From Paraglaciecola sp. 20A4 (GTDB taxonomy: Bacteria; Pseudomonadota; Gammaproteobacteria; Enterobacterales; Alteromonadaceae): a DNA stretch of 64,000 nucleotides. The position numbers and the translations under genes were made by a program. Within the stretch, counting starts at the first letter, position 1; the number at the start of each line of letters is the position of its first letter. The stretch is taken from positions 1-64,000 of the forward strand of contig NZ_WTPY01000004.1 of the NCBI RefSeq assembly GCF_011378905.1. Reading direction: 5' to 3'. Under the pieces are notes generated by a model. The model had not been told where the DNA came from. It saw only the letters and a program-made list of their open reading frames with translations, and ran no database searches. Below are positions 63,725 to 64,000 of the stretch, in pieces.

Positions 63725-64000
63725 CTATTTATCGTTTTCTTTAAATGCCAAGGAGACAGAATTAACACAATACCGCTGTCCTGTTGGTTGTGGTCCGTCA
63801 TTAAAAACGTGCCCTAAATGCGCATCGCAGTGCTTACAAACAATTTCAATTCGCTGCATACCAAGACTGTTGTCTTGGTGGAATTCAACGTTATTGTCCG
63901 CACTTTGAGCAGAAAAAGAGGGCCAGCCGCAGCCCGCATCAAACTTATCAGTTGAATCAAATAATTTCTCACCGCAACATCGACATACATAATCGCCTAG
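63725..64000 (-). CDS. msrB: peptide-methionine (R)-S-oxide reductase MsrB, 3' part
   Basis: The minus strand is open from the window edge to a TAG at 63725-63727, giving the last 91 residues of MsrB. It has a zinc-binding CRCC within [16 protein letters not shown], the [15 protein letters not shown] motif, a second [14 protein letters not shown], and the catalytic Cys in [10 protein letters not shown]. It reduces the R-epimer of methionine sulfoxide in proteins. The 5' end (about 45 residues) lies beyond the window. It converges on the DUF2989 gene. Confidence 0.95.
   Translation of the reverse strand, partial: LGDYVCRCCGEKLFDSTDKFDAGCGWPSFSAQSADNNVEFHQDNSLGMQRIEIVCKHCDAHLGHVFNDGPQPTGQRYCVNSVSLAFKENDK

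Noticed and set aside
1-64000. defence systems, CRISPR arrays, insertion sequences, prophage, tRNA or rRNA genes
   Set aside because: I looked for these on both strands and saw no repeats with spacers, transposase motifs, integrase motifs or tRNA-like T-loop sequences that would support a call.

Overview
The window looks like a chromosomal segment of a marine gammaproteobacterium of the order Alteromonadales, most like Paraglaciecola/Glaciecola or Alteromonas. That rests on gene content and order (ffh facing ypjD and a CorB-type CNNM protein, fadI-fadJ, the MoxR/Bat operon, an ECF sigma factor with a DUF3379 partner, the cysD-cysC-cysQ-cysN-SLC13 operon), on protein resemblance judged by eye, and on a moderate-to-low G+C. 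I saw no rRNA, tRNA, CRISPR array, insertion sequence, integrase or prophage. Most of the window is ordinary core genome with densely packed genes.

Layout. 1-9.3 kb: a TonB-dependent receptor, a MaoC-like hydratase, an M23 peptidase, a FadE-type acyl-CoA dehydrogenase, and a two-gene acid-sugar unit (class II aldolase plus enolase-superfamily dehydratase). 9.7-17.4 kb: parvulin, a PhyH-type dioxygenase, a secreted M28 peptidase, a doxX-pirin-lysR cluster, and a quinone-oxidoreductase-like gene divergent from its likely LysR regulator. 17.4-23.7 kb: a CofD-like protein, Rof, Ffh, YpjD, CorB, a small unknown protein and SixA. 23.8-31.8 kb: a large M16 peptidase, a 1510-residue propeller/PAS/GGDEF/EAL sensor, and an unlisted 49-residue exported-peptide gene. 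32-35.5 kb: fadI-fadJ. 35.9-43 kb: a six-gene MoxR/DUF58/DUF4381/BatA/BatB-TPR/BatD operon. 43.2-47.8 kb: sigma and DUF3379 partner, ElaA-like acetyltransferase, PutP, EAL-HDOD protein. 48-53.4 kb: sulfate activation and uptake operon. 53.6-64 kb: RluF, DUF349 protein, YeaC, zinc-ribbon protein, AGCS symporter, M14 carboxypeptidase, long GAPDH, a DUF2989 lipoprotein, and the 3' part of msrB cut by the window edge.

How the genes connect. Three well-separated sites resembling the FadR operator (AACTGGTCNGACCAGTT) lie upstream of the TonB receptor, fadE and fadIJ. This suggests one fatty-acid-responsive regulon that includes an outer-membrane receptor, and it is the most interesting signal I found. 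Other points worth a second look are the 49-residue exported peptide, LysR-type dyads at two loci, a 14-bp perfect dyad before cysD, an M28 peptidase lacking the usual first metal-binding His, and a hexanucleotide repeat inside the sensor gene. I did not find anything I would call a clearly new multi-gene system. Family assignments come from recognising motifs by eye; no database search was possible.
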